A stretch of DNA of 12,230 nucleotides, taken from the NCBI GenBank assembly GCA_029747585.1, contig JAPEVF010001221.1, forward strand, positions 1 to 12,230, written 5' to 3'. Each line of letters starts with the position of its first letter. Within the stretch, counting starts at the first letter, position 1. Both the position numbers and the translations under genes were made by a program. The notes under the pieces are model-generated. The model was not told the origin of the DNA. It searched no databases and saw only the letters and a list, made by a program, of their open reading frames with translations. Shown here piece after piece: positions 1 to 9,057 of the stretch. Source of the DNA: Pleurotus djamor. Taxonomy: Eukaryota > Basidiomycota > Agaricomycetes > Agaricales > Pleurotaceae.

Positions 1-634
1 TTCGTCTCTTTAGGAGAATCAAGTCACTCAGCTGTGATATCATTCCCCGATCTAAAGAAGCGGAAAAGCTGATTCGTGAATCGTGACTTGATCGTGACCA
101 CACTTTGGCCGAGTAATCAATTGACCTACTGGGAAAAATGCTGTAAGTAAGTAGGAAAATACACATACCTGTGATCAATCGAAGATGTGGCGAAGAGTTT
201 GAAGAATACGGAACAGAAACGGGAAGATAAACGTTGGATAAACGGATACGGTAAAGTTCGCCACAAAACTCCTTGTCCCAAGCGCTTGGCAAGCGCCTGT
301 TTTCATTTTCGTGGATTTTCGACTTCCCATCTGGGTACCTTGTTGACCCCGCAGGAGCCTATTGATGATCAAATTACCGAGTATGAAAACACCGTTCACA
401 AGCCAAAAATGAGTCAAAACACGCATGGCTACTTTTTGGCACTAGGGTCGACGTTGAAAGATTCTGAACTTTAAACGTTTGAGCCCCAATATGGGACCCA
501 GCGCTGCTCTCGCAGGGTAAAATGGTGAGTAGACCATAGAGTACACTCTTGACTTGCTTTGCTTCTTCTCTCTTTTTCTCTCCACGGTCCCTCAACTGCG
601 TCTCTCTCCTTACATACTTGCTCCTTCATCTCCA
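1..634. other. Leading non-coding stretch
   Basis: I find no convincing gene here. Open frames on both strands are short, overlap one another and show no recognisable domain. Two copies of ATCGTGAC occur at 80-87 and 91-98, 11 bases apart. From about 549 to 634 the + strand becomes strongly pyrimidine-rich, which resembles a fungal promoter and 5' leader and leads into the candidate ATG at 635. A GTAAGT at 145 has no coding sequence in front of it that I can support. Confidence 0.4.
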
Positions 635-1023
635 ATGCTCAAAATTTTCCTCAGGCCTCAAGGAATCAGGATCATCCGGAACCTTCCATTTACCACAGTG
701 TGCTACGCCTCTCGCTCAAAGGATTGCTGTGAATCGCGAATCAGTAGCGTGCTCCATTGGGCAAAGCGTCCCCTGATCTCCACTAAGTATTGTTTTGTGC
801 CGCGCTCCCCTCGGATTGACACGCGCTGTCATCTGTGACAACGATCTGTGCCCCTAGCTTATCCTTTTTGCTGCGAGAAGAGGTTCCTGATGCAGAGGCT
901 GGTGCGGTGGTAAGTAGCAGTTGGTGTCGTTTTGCTTGATCTTAATCTGTGCGCGTTGAATTGTTCCAGGAATTGTCCCCCCTCGCTCGACTGGTGGCGC
1001 AGGCATATCATCGCTCTGACTGA
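635..1023 (+). CDS. Candidate small three-exon gene, mitochondrial-like N terminus, unknown function
   Basis: This is a hypothetical gene model that I built by hand; I do not recognise the product. Exon 1 is 635-786, exon 2 is 858-909 and exon 3 is 970-1023. Intron 1 (787-857) runs GTATTG to TAG. Intron 2 (910-969) runs GTAAGT to CAG with a CTTAAT branch-like site. Spliced phases agree and give 85 residues plus a TGA stop. The first 28 or so residues have Arg and Lys but no Asp or Glu, alternating with hydrophobic residues, as in mitochondrial presequences. The C-terminal half is acidic then Ala/Leu-rich, around REEVPDAEAGAV. A pyrimidine-rich leader precedes the ATG. Against it: no homology was recognised, it is short, and the intron 1 donor is weak. 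It could equally be a decayed gene or a chance reading. Confidence 0.3.
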
Positions 1024-1168
1024 CCTCCATTTCCATCAGGAAAACCTGTTTTGAGTAGGAGCATAAAAATCTACAACGTAAAAAGTGTTGGTCATTCAAA
1101 GTACTGAAAGTTGGAAAGTGTTCTTTCAATGCTTTTGTAGATGACTTTAATTTTACAGCCAGCTTTAT
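1024..1168. other. AT-rich spacer before the tandem array
   Basis: AT-rich sequence following the stop of the small candidate gene. It could be its 3' UTR. No gene or clear signal is visible. Confidence 0.3.
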
Positions 1169-1400
1169 GATGCTTTTATAGCTTCCACAAAAGTTTGATC
1201 AGGTGTGTTCTTGCTTTCACAGCTTTCGGTGGCTTTTTCAGATCCTGTGAAAAGTCGCAGCTGCTCCCACAGCTTTTCATGGCTTTTGCAGGGTCTGTGG
1301 GAAATTGCTGACTGCTGTGACAGCTTTTTGTGACTTTCACACGGTTTCGCAAAATTGGCAACCAATTTCACAGCTTCTGATAGATTTTGCTGATTTTCTA
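1169..1400. repeat. Degenerate tandem repeat, about 50-base unit, GCTTTT-rich
   Basis: ACAGCTT starts recur at 1219, 1269, 1320 and 1370, spaced 50, 51 and 50 bases. A poorer unit lies upstream from about 1169. Each unit holds GCTTT and GGCTTTT pairs about 9-12 bases apart. The first two units contain inverted repeats: TTTCACAG pairs with CTGTGAAA, and TCCCACAG pairs with CTGTGGGA, both with a 22-base loop. The arms differ between the two units but stay complementary within each. The open frames across the array on the minus strand are probably by-products, since the spacing is not a strict multiple of three. Confidence 0.65.
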
Positions 1401-1574
1401 CTTTGTGTAATATTGAGAAAAATAAATGCCCAGTTTAAACACACATAACCAAGTGTAGGCCCTCATATATTGTATAATATGTATCCTGCATTGCAAATGT
1501 AAATGTGCAACTAATGAATCGTTACTGCTTCTTTGGGATATTGGGCCTGGGAAGCTGGGCTGGGCATCCCGGGC

Positions 1575-1590
1575 GAATGGTATACCATTC
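1575..1590. repeat. 16-base perfect palindrome
   Basis: GAATGGTATACCATTC equals its own reverse complement. A palindrome this long is expected by chance roughly once in several windows of this size, so it may mean nothing. It could be a dimeric protein-binding site or part of an old repeat. Confidence 0.35.
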
Positions 1591-1601
1591 CTTTCATTCA
1601 A

Positions 1602-1613
1602 CCCTAACCCTAA
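1602..1613 (-). repeat. Two telomere-like units (CCCTAA x2)
   Basis: CCCTAACCCTAA is two exact copies of the complement of TTAGGG, the telomere repeat of most filamentous fungi. It is too short to show a former chromosome end. It lies 12 bases after the palindrome and within the repeat-rich block. Confidence 0.3.
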
Positions 1614-2171
1614 ATTGGACTTGGTCAAAATCAGTTCTACATTCCTTGCGCTTCCTGCACCTTAACTGAGTCTGAATTTCTTTTCCCACACTGATCCGGT
1701 TTTAAACGAGAAAACCACCTATGTTCCGACATTCCTCTTTTCGTTTACCCATTATCATCTCCTACCAGAGGGCCAATCTTGGTGCCGTGTTTTAGATGTA
1801 AGGATATTTCCCTTCTTACTCCTTTTCTTTTCTCCTACGACTAACCTTTCCCAACATTTCTACTCACTAATCTTTGGTTGATCATTCTAACCTTACTAGA
1901 CGTTTCCCAGCACAGTCAATTCTTATTCTTATTTACTCTTTAACTCTTACTAACCAACTCTTCCAACAGGGTAGCCTTGTTATAATAACTAGTAGCCGTA
2001 TTCTCTTTTGTTTGGTGTCTTTTGTTTTTCTGCTAGCTCTTAACTTCTTTACGCTTCCTGTATAACATCTATATAGTTTTATGCAATAAATACTTTTTGC
2101 GTTAATATGAAGTGGTATGATTTATACACATTTATTATAACTGCTCAATTTTTTTTGTTTTGTTTATCAAC

Positions 2172-2225
2172 GCTTTCAGAGCTTTCCTAGCTTTCCTAGC
2201 TTTTCCAGCTTTTTGTGCTTTTGAA
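2172..2225. repeat. Six tandem 9-base units, GCTTTNNNN
   Basis: Six consecutive 9-base units all begin GCTTT: GCTTTCAGA, GCTTTCCTA twice, GCTTTTCCA, GCTTTTTGT and GCTTTTGAA. The core matches the GCTTTT words in the larger array at 1169-1400. The two arrays may therefore belong to one repeat family flanking the 1.4-2.2 kb stretch. The array ends 140 bases before the truncated retrotransposon begins. Confidence 0.6.
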
Positions 2226-2401
2226 GCATTGGCGCTCGCTATGTAAGTATTACAGCATCTTTTTCTTGCTTTGTCATACCTCTTGTACAAAGCATAACTT
2301 TAAGCGCTTTTTCTATTTTAGATATACAAGATACCTTTCTCCCACAGCTTCTTGATCTTATCTAGCTTCCATCTGCTCCTGGTAAAAATGATGTTTTCCT
2401 G

Positions 2402-5041
2402 ATGAGGGATCTTCTACGTGGCTTCCTGGGCGCGGTGGGATATCTAGCTGACAACGCTGAGGGAATCAGAATACCGATGGGCGTTTTATCCTCACTCACC
2501 GGCGATACAGTTCCTTTCCGATGGGAATTTACCCACCAGCGTGCGTTTGAGGACATAAAGAACAAGCTGCAAGTCTGGAGGGATCATAAGCGGAAGCCGT
2601 TAGTGTATGGTGAAGACGCACCTCCGATTTGGCTGATTACAGACGCGAGCTCGACGGGTATCTCAGGAGTTGTAGCACAGGGTGAGGACTGGAAAAACGC
2701 GAACGTTGCGGCGTTTTACTCAGCCAAGCTCGACTCCGCCCAGCAGAACTATCCGGTGCATGAACTCGAGCTTTTTGCAGGCGTCGAGTCTATGCTTCGT
2801 CACAGAGACATCCTGCAAGGTGCTAAGTTTAAGTGGCTAACGGACCATAAAGCTTTGACTCACATTCTGAAGCAACCGAACCTCTCCGGTCGCCAGGCGC
2901 GTTGGATTGAAAAGATTGGTGAATTTGACTTCGAGCCAGTGTATATCCCAGGTGAAGAGAACGTCTTGAGTGACGCCTTGTCGAGGATATACTCGAACGA
3001 TGCTAAGGGGACGCGGAGGGCGAGAAGTGAGTATTCCTACCACGACGTGGTGGAAGGAAAACATGACCCAACCATGGTCACCTCGGTTGCGTTCTACGTG
3101 GGTAAAGAAGCCTTGATGGCATCAATCCCTTCTACCTCCACTGCCTCTACCTCCGCGGAGTCATCAACGGACGACGTAACGATTGTGGGCGCAGTGCCCA
3201 GGGTCGAAACTAGCGCGGAGTTTTCAAAGCGATTTGGGAGATCGAATTTCGTTCTTCATGGCCCACGAGAACGAAAGGAGGGCGGGAATACGGATACACA
3301 ACCCAAACCCTCATCTTCAACGTCTTCAACGACGCGCAAAGGACCTAAGAAGAACAGTCAAGCGACTAAGGGCAAGGGAAAGCAAGTCGAACCTGTCAGT
3401 AACACGACGAGCGACCCTGAACACGCACCTGGACTTGGGAACGCAGCACCTCCCAACTCTTCTATCAATCCTCCCCCCTTCTCTTTCAACGACGTCGTAC
3501 GCGAAAGCATTAGCGGTATCGACCTGGAAAAAGAACTGAAAGGTCAATACTCGAAGGACACGGTTTTCAAGTCAATAATCGACCGACCAAGCGAGTTCCG
3601 GAACTTCGAAGTCAAGAACAACTTGGTTTACCTGATTGTTGGGAAGGAACGACGCCTTTGTATCCCCCACATCGCGGTACGAGACCGGAACGTCAGAGAA
3701 ATTGTCATAGCTGAAGCTCATACACTCTTGGCTCACCTAGGATACAGGAAGACCTTGGATTACCTCCGGGACCACGTATGGTGGAAGGAAATGGCCAAGG
3801 ACACACAGGCGTACTGTGAATCGTGCATGCGCTGCAAGAGGACGAAGCCAGACAACCAGCGTCCGTACGGACTTCTGAACACTATGCCTATTGCCACTCG
3901 ACCATGGGAAGCTATCGGGATGGATTTCGTGGGGCCGCTCACCGAATCGAAGGACAGAGACGCGTCCTATGACTCTATCACGGTCGTAATTGACCTTTTA
4001 TCCGCCATGGTCCACCTAATTCCTAGCCGAACGACGTACACGGCCATTCAAGTGGCAGAACTACTCTTCGACCGGATTTATCGACTCCACGGTCTACCCT
4101 CCTTCATCGTTAGCGACCGCGACGTTTGGTTCACCAGCCGTTTCTGGCAAAGGCTGCACGAGCTTATCGGAACCGAGTTGAGGATGTCGAGTGCGTACCA
4201 TCCTCAGACAGACGGCGCGACTGAGAGAGCTAACCGAACGATTACACAAATGATTCGACAGTGTGTCTCACCTAGCCAGAAGGACTGGGTGACAAGGTTA
4301 CCTGCCATCGAGTTTGCCATCAACATGGCGAAGTCGGGATCGACAGGCTACTCTCCTTTCTTCCTCAACTACGGCCGACTTCCCCGATCACTCATTTGGA
4401 ACGAACCACCTTCGAACGAGTACCCTGGAGTTCGTATCTTCGCCGAACGACAACGGCTCGCCATCATCGCAGCTCACGACTCTATCCTCGCTGCTCGTGT
4501 TAAACAAACTCGCGACGCTAATAACAAGCGGCGTCCAGCACCTTTCGCAGTCGGAGATTTGGTCTACCTGTCAACCGAAAATCTCAAATTTCCTAAGGGT
4601 CTGACACGAAAGTTATTACCCAAATTTGTCGGACCTTACAAGATCACCAAGGCCAAGGGAGGCGACAACTTTGCTCTCGAGCTCCCTCCTCGCCTCGTGA
4701 AACGAGGAATTCACAACGGATTCCACTCGTCGATCCTCCGCATCCACATCCCAAACGATGATCGCCTCTTCCCAGGCCGGTTGAACGACGAGTTATTCGA
4801 GATCAACGACGATGACTTAGAATGGGCAGCTGACGAGATCGTATCGCACGCTGGTAAAGGCTCGACGGCTATCTTCGAGCTTAAATGGAAATCTGGCGAC
4901 ATTACCTGGTTACCTTACCACCAGATCTCGCAGCTCCACGCCATGCAAGCATATCTGGATCTTTTCGGCATCCTCGACATTAAGGATCTACCACGAGGAA
5001 CTGGTAGTCCCCCTGACGACGTACAGGTCGAGTTTGCGTAG
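2402..5041 (+). CDS. Partial gypsy Pol: RNase H, integrase, chromodomain-like tail
   Basis: An 879-codon frame, open without a stop from 2366; the ATG at 2402 is only the first Met, since the true N terminus is missing. Residues 1-60 are the RT connection region, beginning RDLLRGFLGAVGYLA. RNase H spans about 65-200, with D81 (TDAS), E121/E123 (HELEL), D148 (TDHKA) and D191 (DALSR). A Ser/Thr/Lys-rich linker of about 170 residues follows and looks disordered. The integrase has a zinc finger at H440, H445, C472 and C475. Its catalytic triad is D508, D572 and E608, with exactly 35 residues between the last two. A GPY module is at 744-746. Residues 807-856 resemble a chromodomain (EWAADEIVSH, LKWKSGDITW). 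Integrase functions to insert cDNA; RNase H degrades the RNA template. All visible catalytic residues are present, but no RT active site is. Confidence 0.9.
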   Translation: MRDLLRGFLGAVGYLADNAEGIRIPMGVLSSLTGDTVPFRWEFTHQRAFEDIKNKLQVWRDHKRKPLVYGEDAPPIWLITDASSTGISGVVAQGEDWKNANVAAFYSAKLDSAQQNYPVHELELFAGVESMLRHRDILQGAKFKWLTDHKALTHILKQPNLSGRQARWIEKIGEFDFEPVYIPGEENVLSDALSRIYSNDAKGTRRARSEYSYHDVVEGKHDPTMVTSVAFYVGKEALMASIPSTSTASTSAESSTDDVTIVGAVPRVETSAEFSKRFGRSNFVLHGPRERKEGGNTDTQPKPSSSTSSTTRKGPKKNSQATKGKGKQVEPVSNTTSDPEHAPGLGNAAPPNSSINPPPFSFNDVVRESISGIDLEKELKGQYSKDTVFKSIIDRPSEFRNFEVKNNLVYLIVGKERRLCIPHIAVRDRNVREIVIAEAHTLLAHLGYRKTLDYLRDHVWWKEMAKDTQAYCESCMRCKRTKPDNQRPYGLLNTMPIATRPWEAIGMDFVGPLTESKDRDASYDSITVVIDLLSAMVHLIPSRTTYTAIQVAELLFDRIYRLHGLPSFIVSDRDVWFTSRFWQRLHELIGTELRMSSAYHPQTDGATERANRTITQMIRQCVSPSQKDWVTRLPAIEFAINMAKSGSTGYSPFFLNYGRLPRSLIWNEPPSNEYPGVRIFAERQRLAIIAAHDSILAARVKQTRDANNKRRPAPFAVGDLVYLSTENLKFPKGLTRKLLPKFVGPYKITKAKGGDNFALELPPRLVKRGIHNGFHSSILRIHIPNDDRLFPGRLNDELFEINDDDLEWAADEIVSHAGKGSTAIFELKWKSGDITWLPYHQISQLHAMQAYLDLFGILDIKDLPRGTGSPPDDVQVEFA

Positions 5042-5120
5042 ATGTCAGATTGCGCCGAACTCGTGAAAAGTAGTATTTATATGTTTTCTTCTTTTTCTAT
5101 TTTCATTTCTCACTTTTACA

Positions 5121-5128
5121 TATATAAG
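5121..5128 (+). promoter_or_regulatory. TATA box for the accessory ORF, inside the element
   Basis: TATATAAG lies between the pol stop (5041) and the next start codon, 76 bases before the ATG at 5197. It is followed by a long C/T-rich run with few purines, the usual context of fungal transcription starts. This suggests that the downstream ORF has its own transcript rather than being read from the LTR promoter. Confidence 0.5.
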
Positions 5129-5196
5129 CCCACCTTCTTTTCACTTTCCTCCCATCTTCCAACCCACTCATTTCACCACTCCCATCATCTACTCCC

Positions 5197-6337
5197 ATGT
5201 CCACCTCTGAGGAACAGGAAGCTACGGCTCCTAACTCCCCTGTCTACGCCCAATCCGAACTCTCGGAAAATCCTACCCCTGTCGCTCCTACCGACGCCGA
5301 CTTCGACGCTCTCCTCCAATCCCCCGACGTCTTAGCCACCCAGCTCCCATCTCTCCATGTCAGCGACACTCCCTTCCACCCTGAACCATCTCCCACTCCT
5401 TCTGTCGTTATCCTCGACACTCCCCTCAATCCGCAACCGGCACCAATCCAGAACGCCCCTGCTTCTGCCCCTTTCGGANCCCTATGCCCGTCCTACTGCC
5501 GAAGAAAGGGAAAATCGCCTCCGCGTTCGCCAAGTCTCCCCTAACGTGAGCAACATGGTCACCTGCGTCCTCACCACCACGGATGACGGAACTGGGGACT
5601 TCAACTTTACCAATCCGGTTACTCGGGAGACTCGAAGGATTTCGCAGGAGATGTTGTGGACTATGGTGGATGTGAGTCGAGAGCTTCAGGACGGTCGCCA
5701 CTTGGATTATCACCGAAACCATCGCAACGACGATTACGACTTCGTCGCTAACTGCCTCCGAGAATCGCTCCTTCCAGTAGGCCGAGGATTCAGCACCATC
5801 AGGGCCAGCGGTATGGTCGACACTCTCCTTACTCCCAACCCTGTCCTGCTTGGTTTGGTCCCCGATCGTCGTGGTCTCAACGACCGCCCTCGTCCCAACG
5901 TCATTCAAGAGGTTGGTCACACTCCTCCCCGGGACGAAGAACGCCTCCGTCGCCTGCGCCACGAGAACTTTCGTCGGTCCATGAACCTTCGCAACCAGCC
6001 CTATCACAGGTACCGCGAAGAACAAGAGCTCAGCCGGGTTGCAGAACGCAGTGCCCCTCGCGCATCTACTTCCTCAGCTGTAGCTGGTCCCTCGAACTTC
6101 GCGTCGCAATCCATGGAATACTTCGGCAATCACCTCCTCGAGAACAACGCCCGCTTGGAACGTCGTGTCTCGCATCTCAACCACGATCTCGACAATGCTC
6201 AGCGCCGTGAAACCCGAGCATTGCGTGAACGCGCTCGTTCTTCTCGCCACCGCTCTTCGAGTGGACGTCATGATTCCCGCTATGGTGCTCCTGGTCAAAG
6301 AGGTCCCCGCGATGAGGACGACATGCAGATCGATTGA
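5197..6337 (+). CDS. Accessory ORF of the gypsy element, coiled-coil protein of unknown function
   Basis: About 380 residues read in two parts, 5197-5478 and 5480-6337, separated by an N at 5479. Leaving out the N keeps one frame, so the apparent frame change is most likely an assembly artefact or a gap of unknown length. Residues 1-94 are Pro/Ser/Thr-rich and acidic, probably disordered. A central part (RRISQEMLWTMVDVSRELQD) looks helical. The C-terminal third is Arg/Glu-rich and should form a coiled coil from about SMEYFGNHLLENNARLE, followed by a basic, Ser-rich tail ending DEDDMQID. There is no zinc knuckle, no signal peptide and no membrane segment, so it resembles neither a standard Gag nor an Env. 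It sits where env-like genes sit, between pol and the 3' LTR. I do not recognise the family. Confidence 0.65.
5479..5479. other. Ambiguous base (N) inside accessory ORF
   Basis: A single N separates the two halves of the ORF and shifts the apparent frame by one. It may stand for an uncertain base or for a collapsed gap. Confidence 0.9.
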
Positions 6338-6447
6338 TGGGTTATAGGTACATCCATCTCTTACTTTCTCTTCTTAATACTGGGAACCTTCCCCCCNTGC
6401 TTTTACTTATCTTTTGCGCACAAGTTCTACTTGTACGGGAGGGCGTG
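6338..6447 (+). other. Element 3' untranslated stretch with polypurine tract
   Basis: Between the accessory ORF stop and the LTR. It contains an N at 6397 after a run of six C, probably a homopolymer miscall. GGGAGGG at 6437-6443 is a short polypurine tract, the usual primer site for plus-strand DNA synthesis, ending four bases before the LTR start at 6448. Confidence 0.55.
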
Positions 6448-6756
6448 TGTAACGACATGAGCGCTTCTACTTTCCTATTTTATACTTACCTCCTTTCTAC
6501 GGTAGCTCCTCGCTAATATCCCCTTTCCCTCCATCCATTCGAGCACCATACGTATGCAGTTTCACAGAGTTACTTATCTACTTTAGGACATCATAGCTCT
6601 ACAGGTATTTATACTCTCGTACTTAGCTATTGTGTTCCTTTAGACTCCCCGAATTCTATACGGTTTATCCCTGTCAGTCTTTGGATTGAGTCTTTCCCCT
6701 ATTCTCCTATTTCCCCTATCGTGTCACGTTACCTCTCCAGCAGAGCAAACGTTACA
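6448..6756 (+). repeat. 3' LTR, 309 bases
   Basis: It starts TGTAACGACATG and ends CGTTACA, giving perfect 7-base inverted ends (TGTAACG and CGTTACA) with the standard TG...CA. A polypurine tract lies just before it. TATTTATA at 6606-6613 is a plausible TATA box. No partner LTR was found upstream in the window. The position is defined by the end motifs and context, not by comparison with a second copy. Confidence 0.7.
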
Positions 6757-7259
6757 GGACTCCTCGAAAAACCGGATCAGTGAGGTTGACTAGTAGTTTC
6801 CGTTAAGATTTGGGCAAGTCGCGGTCAGACTCGAATGATGTGCGAACCTCCGATATCTACGCATGTAATCGGTTATTCCACGGTCTACGAAGCGTGGCTC
6901 TGTTTGACATACCGATGAATCGGTATTCTAGCTTCACTGAGGGTGATGGACGTTGAACGACAGTGATGGGCATTGACAACTTCAAGTGCGACGCCCTTGA
7001 AAAATAAGCGCGTAGTACTCGAACTACCATCCACCTTCGGACCAACTCAACGACCGACTTCTGTGCGTGTATGATGCTCGGGATACACCAGCAACTAACG
7101 TGATAAGGTGCAGACTTGCTAAGATGACCAAGTGCGGGGCAGGCTGCCTGAGCGGCCGGATCACCATATAGATGCTATCCGCGACCTGTCCGGCTTTCGT
7201 CCTCACTTGTATCCGGACTTCCACCAACCTCCCCAGCTCCACTCATCTCCTCGTTTACC
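6757..7259. promoter_or_regulatory. Upstream region of the thiolase gene
   Basis: 503 bases between the gypsy LTR and the thiolase start. No gene is visible. A weak TATA-like CATATAG lies near 7164. The last 60 bases are C/T-rich, ending CTCGTTTACC before the ATG, a typical fungal leader. The LTR lies upstream in the same direction, so LTR-driven transcription could reach the gene. No established oleate-response element of correct spacing was found. Confidence 0.4.
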
Positions 7260-8833
<1,574 letters not shown>

Positions 8834-9057
8834 TAAGTGGATGCTGTAAATTATGCAAATAGGGGCATCTATTGATAGCGGCCGGGCTTCCCACGCCGAG
8901 TCTGAAGGAGGAGGCTCGCCGTTGCCAACTCTTTTTCCAGTTCTCCCTCATCACCCCCACTAGGCCCTCGCCTCTTTGTTTTGCCCGCGTTTATATAGCC
9001 GTTTCCTAGTCTCTCCTTAACCTCTGACCGTTATTCCCTTCTTCTTCGGCCCTCTCC
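8834..9057 (+). promoter_or_regulatory. Thiolase 3' end and promoter of the lyase-like gene
   Basis: 224 bases hold the end of one gene and the start of the next. TATATAG at 8992-8998 is 66 bases before the ATG at 9058, followed by a C/T-rich leader ending CCCTCTCC. This gives the downstream gene its own core promoter, so co-transcription with thiolase is not needed. Confidence 0.55.

Larger units (their letters stand above)
1401..2171. other. AT- and pyrimidine-rich non-coding stretch
   Basis: No gene is supported. It contains a G/C-rich patch around 1540-1575, a 16-base perfect palindrome at 1575-1590, and two telomere-like CCCTAA units at 1602-1613. From about 1680 to 2065 it is T/C-rich with many short CTT and CTTACT runs. 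AATAAA occurs near 2085. Its composition resembles LTR or UTR sequence, but I found no matching pair of ends that would define an element. Confidence 0.4.
2366..6756 (+). mobile_element. 5'-truncated Ty3/gypsy chromovirus with accessory ORF and 3' LTR
   Basis: The element reads, in order: tail of the reverse transcriptase region, RNase H, integrase, chromodomain-like tail, internal promoter, accessory ORF, polypurine tract, 3' LTR. Homology to gypsy pol starts abruptly just after a stop codon at 2363-2365. Gag, protease, the RT fingers and palm with the YxDD site, the primer-binding site and the 5' LTR are not in the window. The left boundary is either a deletion or an insertion of the GCTTTT-repeat block, and the sequence alone does not decide. 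Without the 5' LTR flank no target-site duplication can be tested; the five bases after the 3' LTR are GGACT. The copy is non-autonomous but its remaining frames are open, which suggests it is fairly young. Confidence 0.85.

Noticed and set aside
175..474. Overlapping open frames on both strands near the left edge
   Set aside because: No domain, no codon pattern and no splice-supported continuation. The reverse-strand GTATGT...ACAG interval is too short for an intron.
1165..1371. Minus-strand frame with apparent 17-residue repeats
   Set aside because: This is the tandem DNA repeat read as protein. Unit spacing is 50/51/50, not consistently a multiple of three.
1721..2067. Possible divergent LTR: TGTTCCGACATT resembles the 3' LTR start TGTAACGACATG
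   Set aside because: Likeness ends after about 12 bases, and no matching end (CGGAACA or CGTTACA) was found.
2242..2331. Intron-like ATGTAAGT...TTTTAG before the pol region
   Set aside because: There is no coding sequence on its left, and joining does not restore RT sequence.
5042..5335. Frame directly after the pol stop (TAG ATG), suggesting readthrough or stop-start coupling
   Set aside because: The translation is a Ser/His/Pro-rich string from promoter sequence, and it overlaps the better accessory ORF in another frame. A TATA box and start region lie inside it.
5426..6025. 199-codon open frame on the minus strand over the accessory ORF
   Set aside because: It is a shadow of a GC-rich coding region, with no leader, no domain, and it spans the N.
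7155..7185. CGG...CCG pair in the thiolase promoter, resembling a fatty-acid response element
   Set aside because: The gap is 19 bases, outside the 15-18 of the yeast element, and that factor pair is not established in basidiomycetes.
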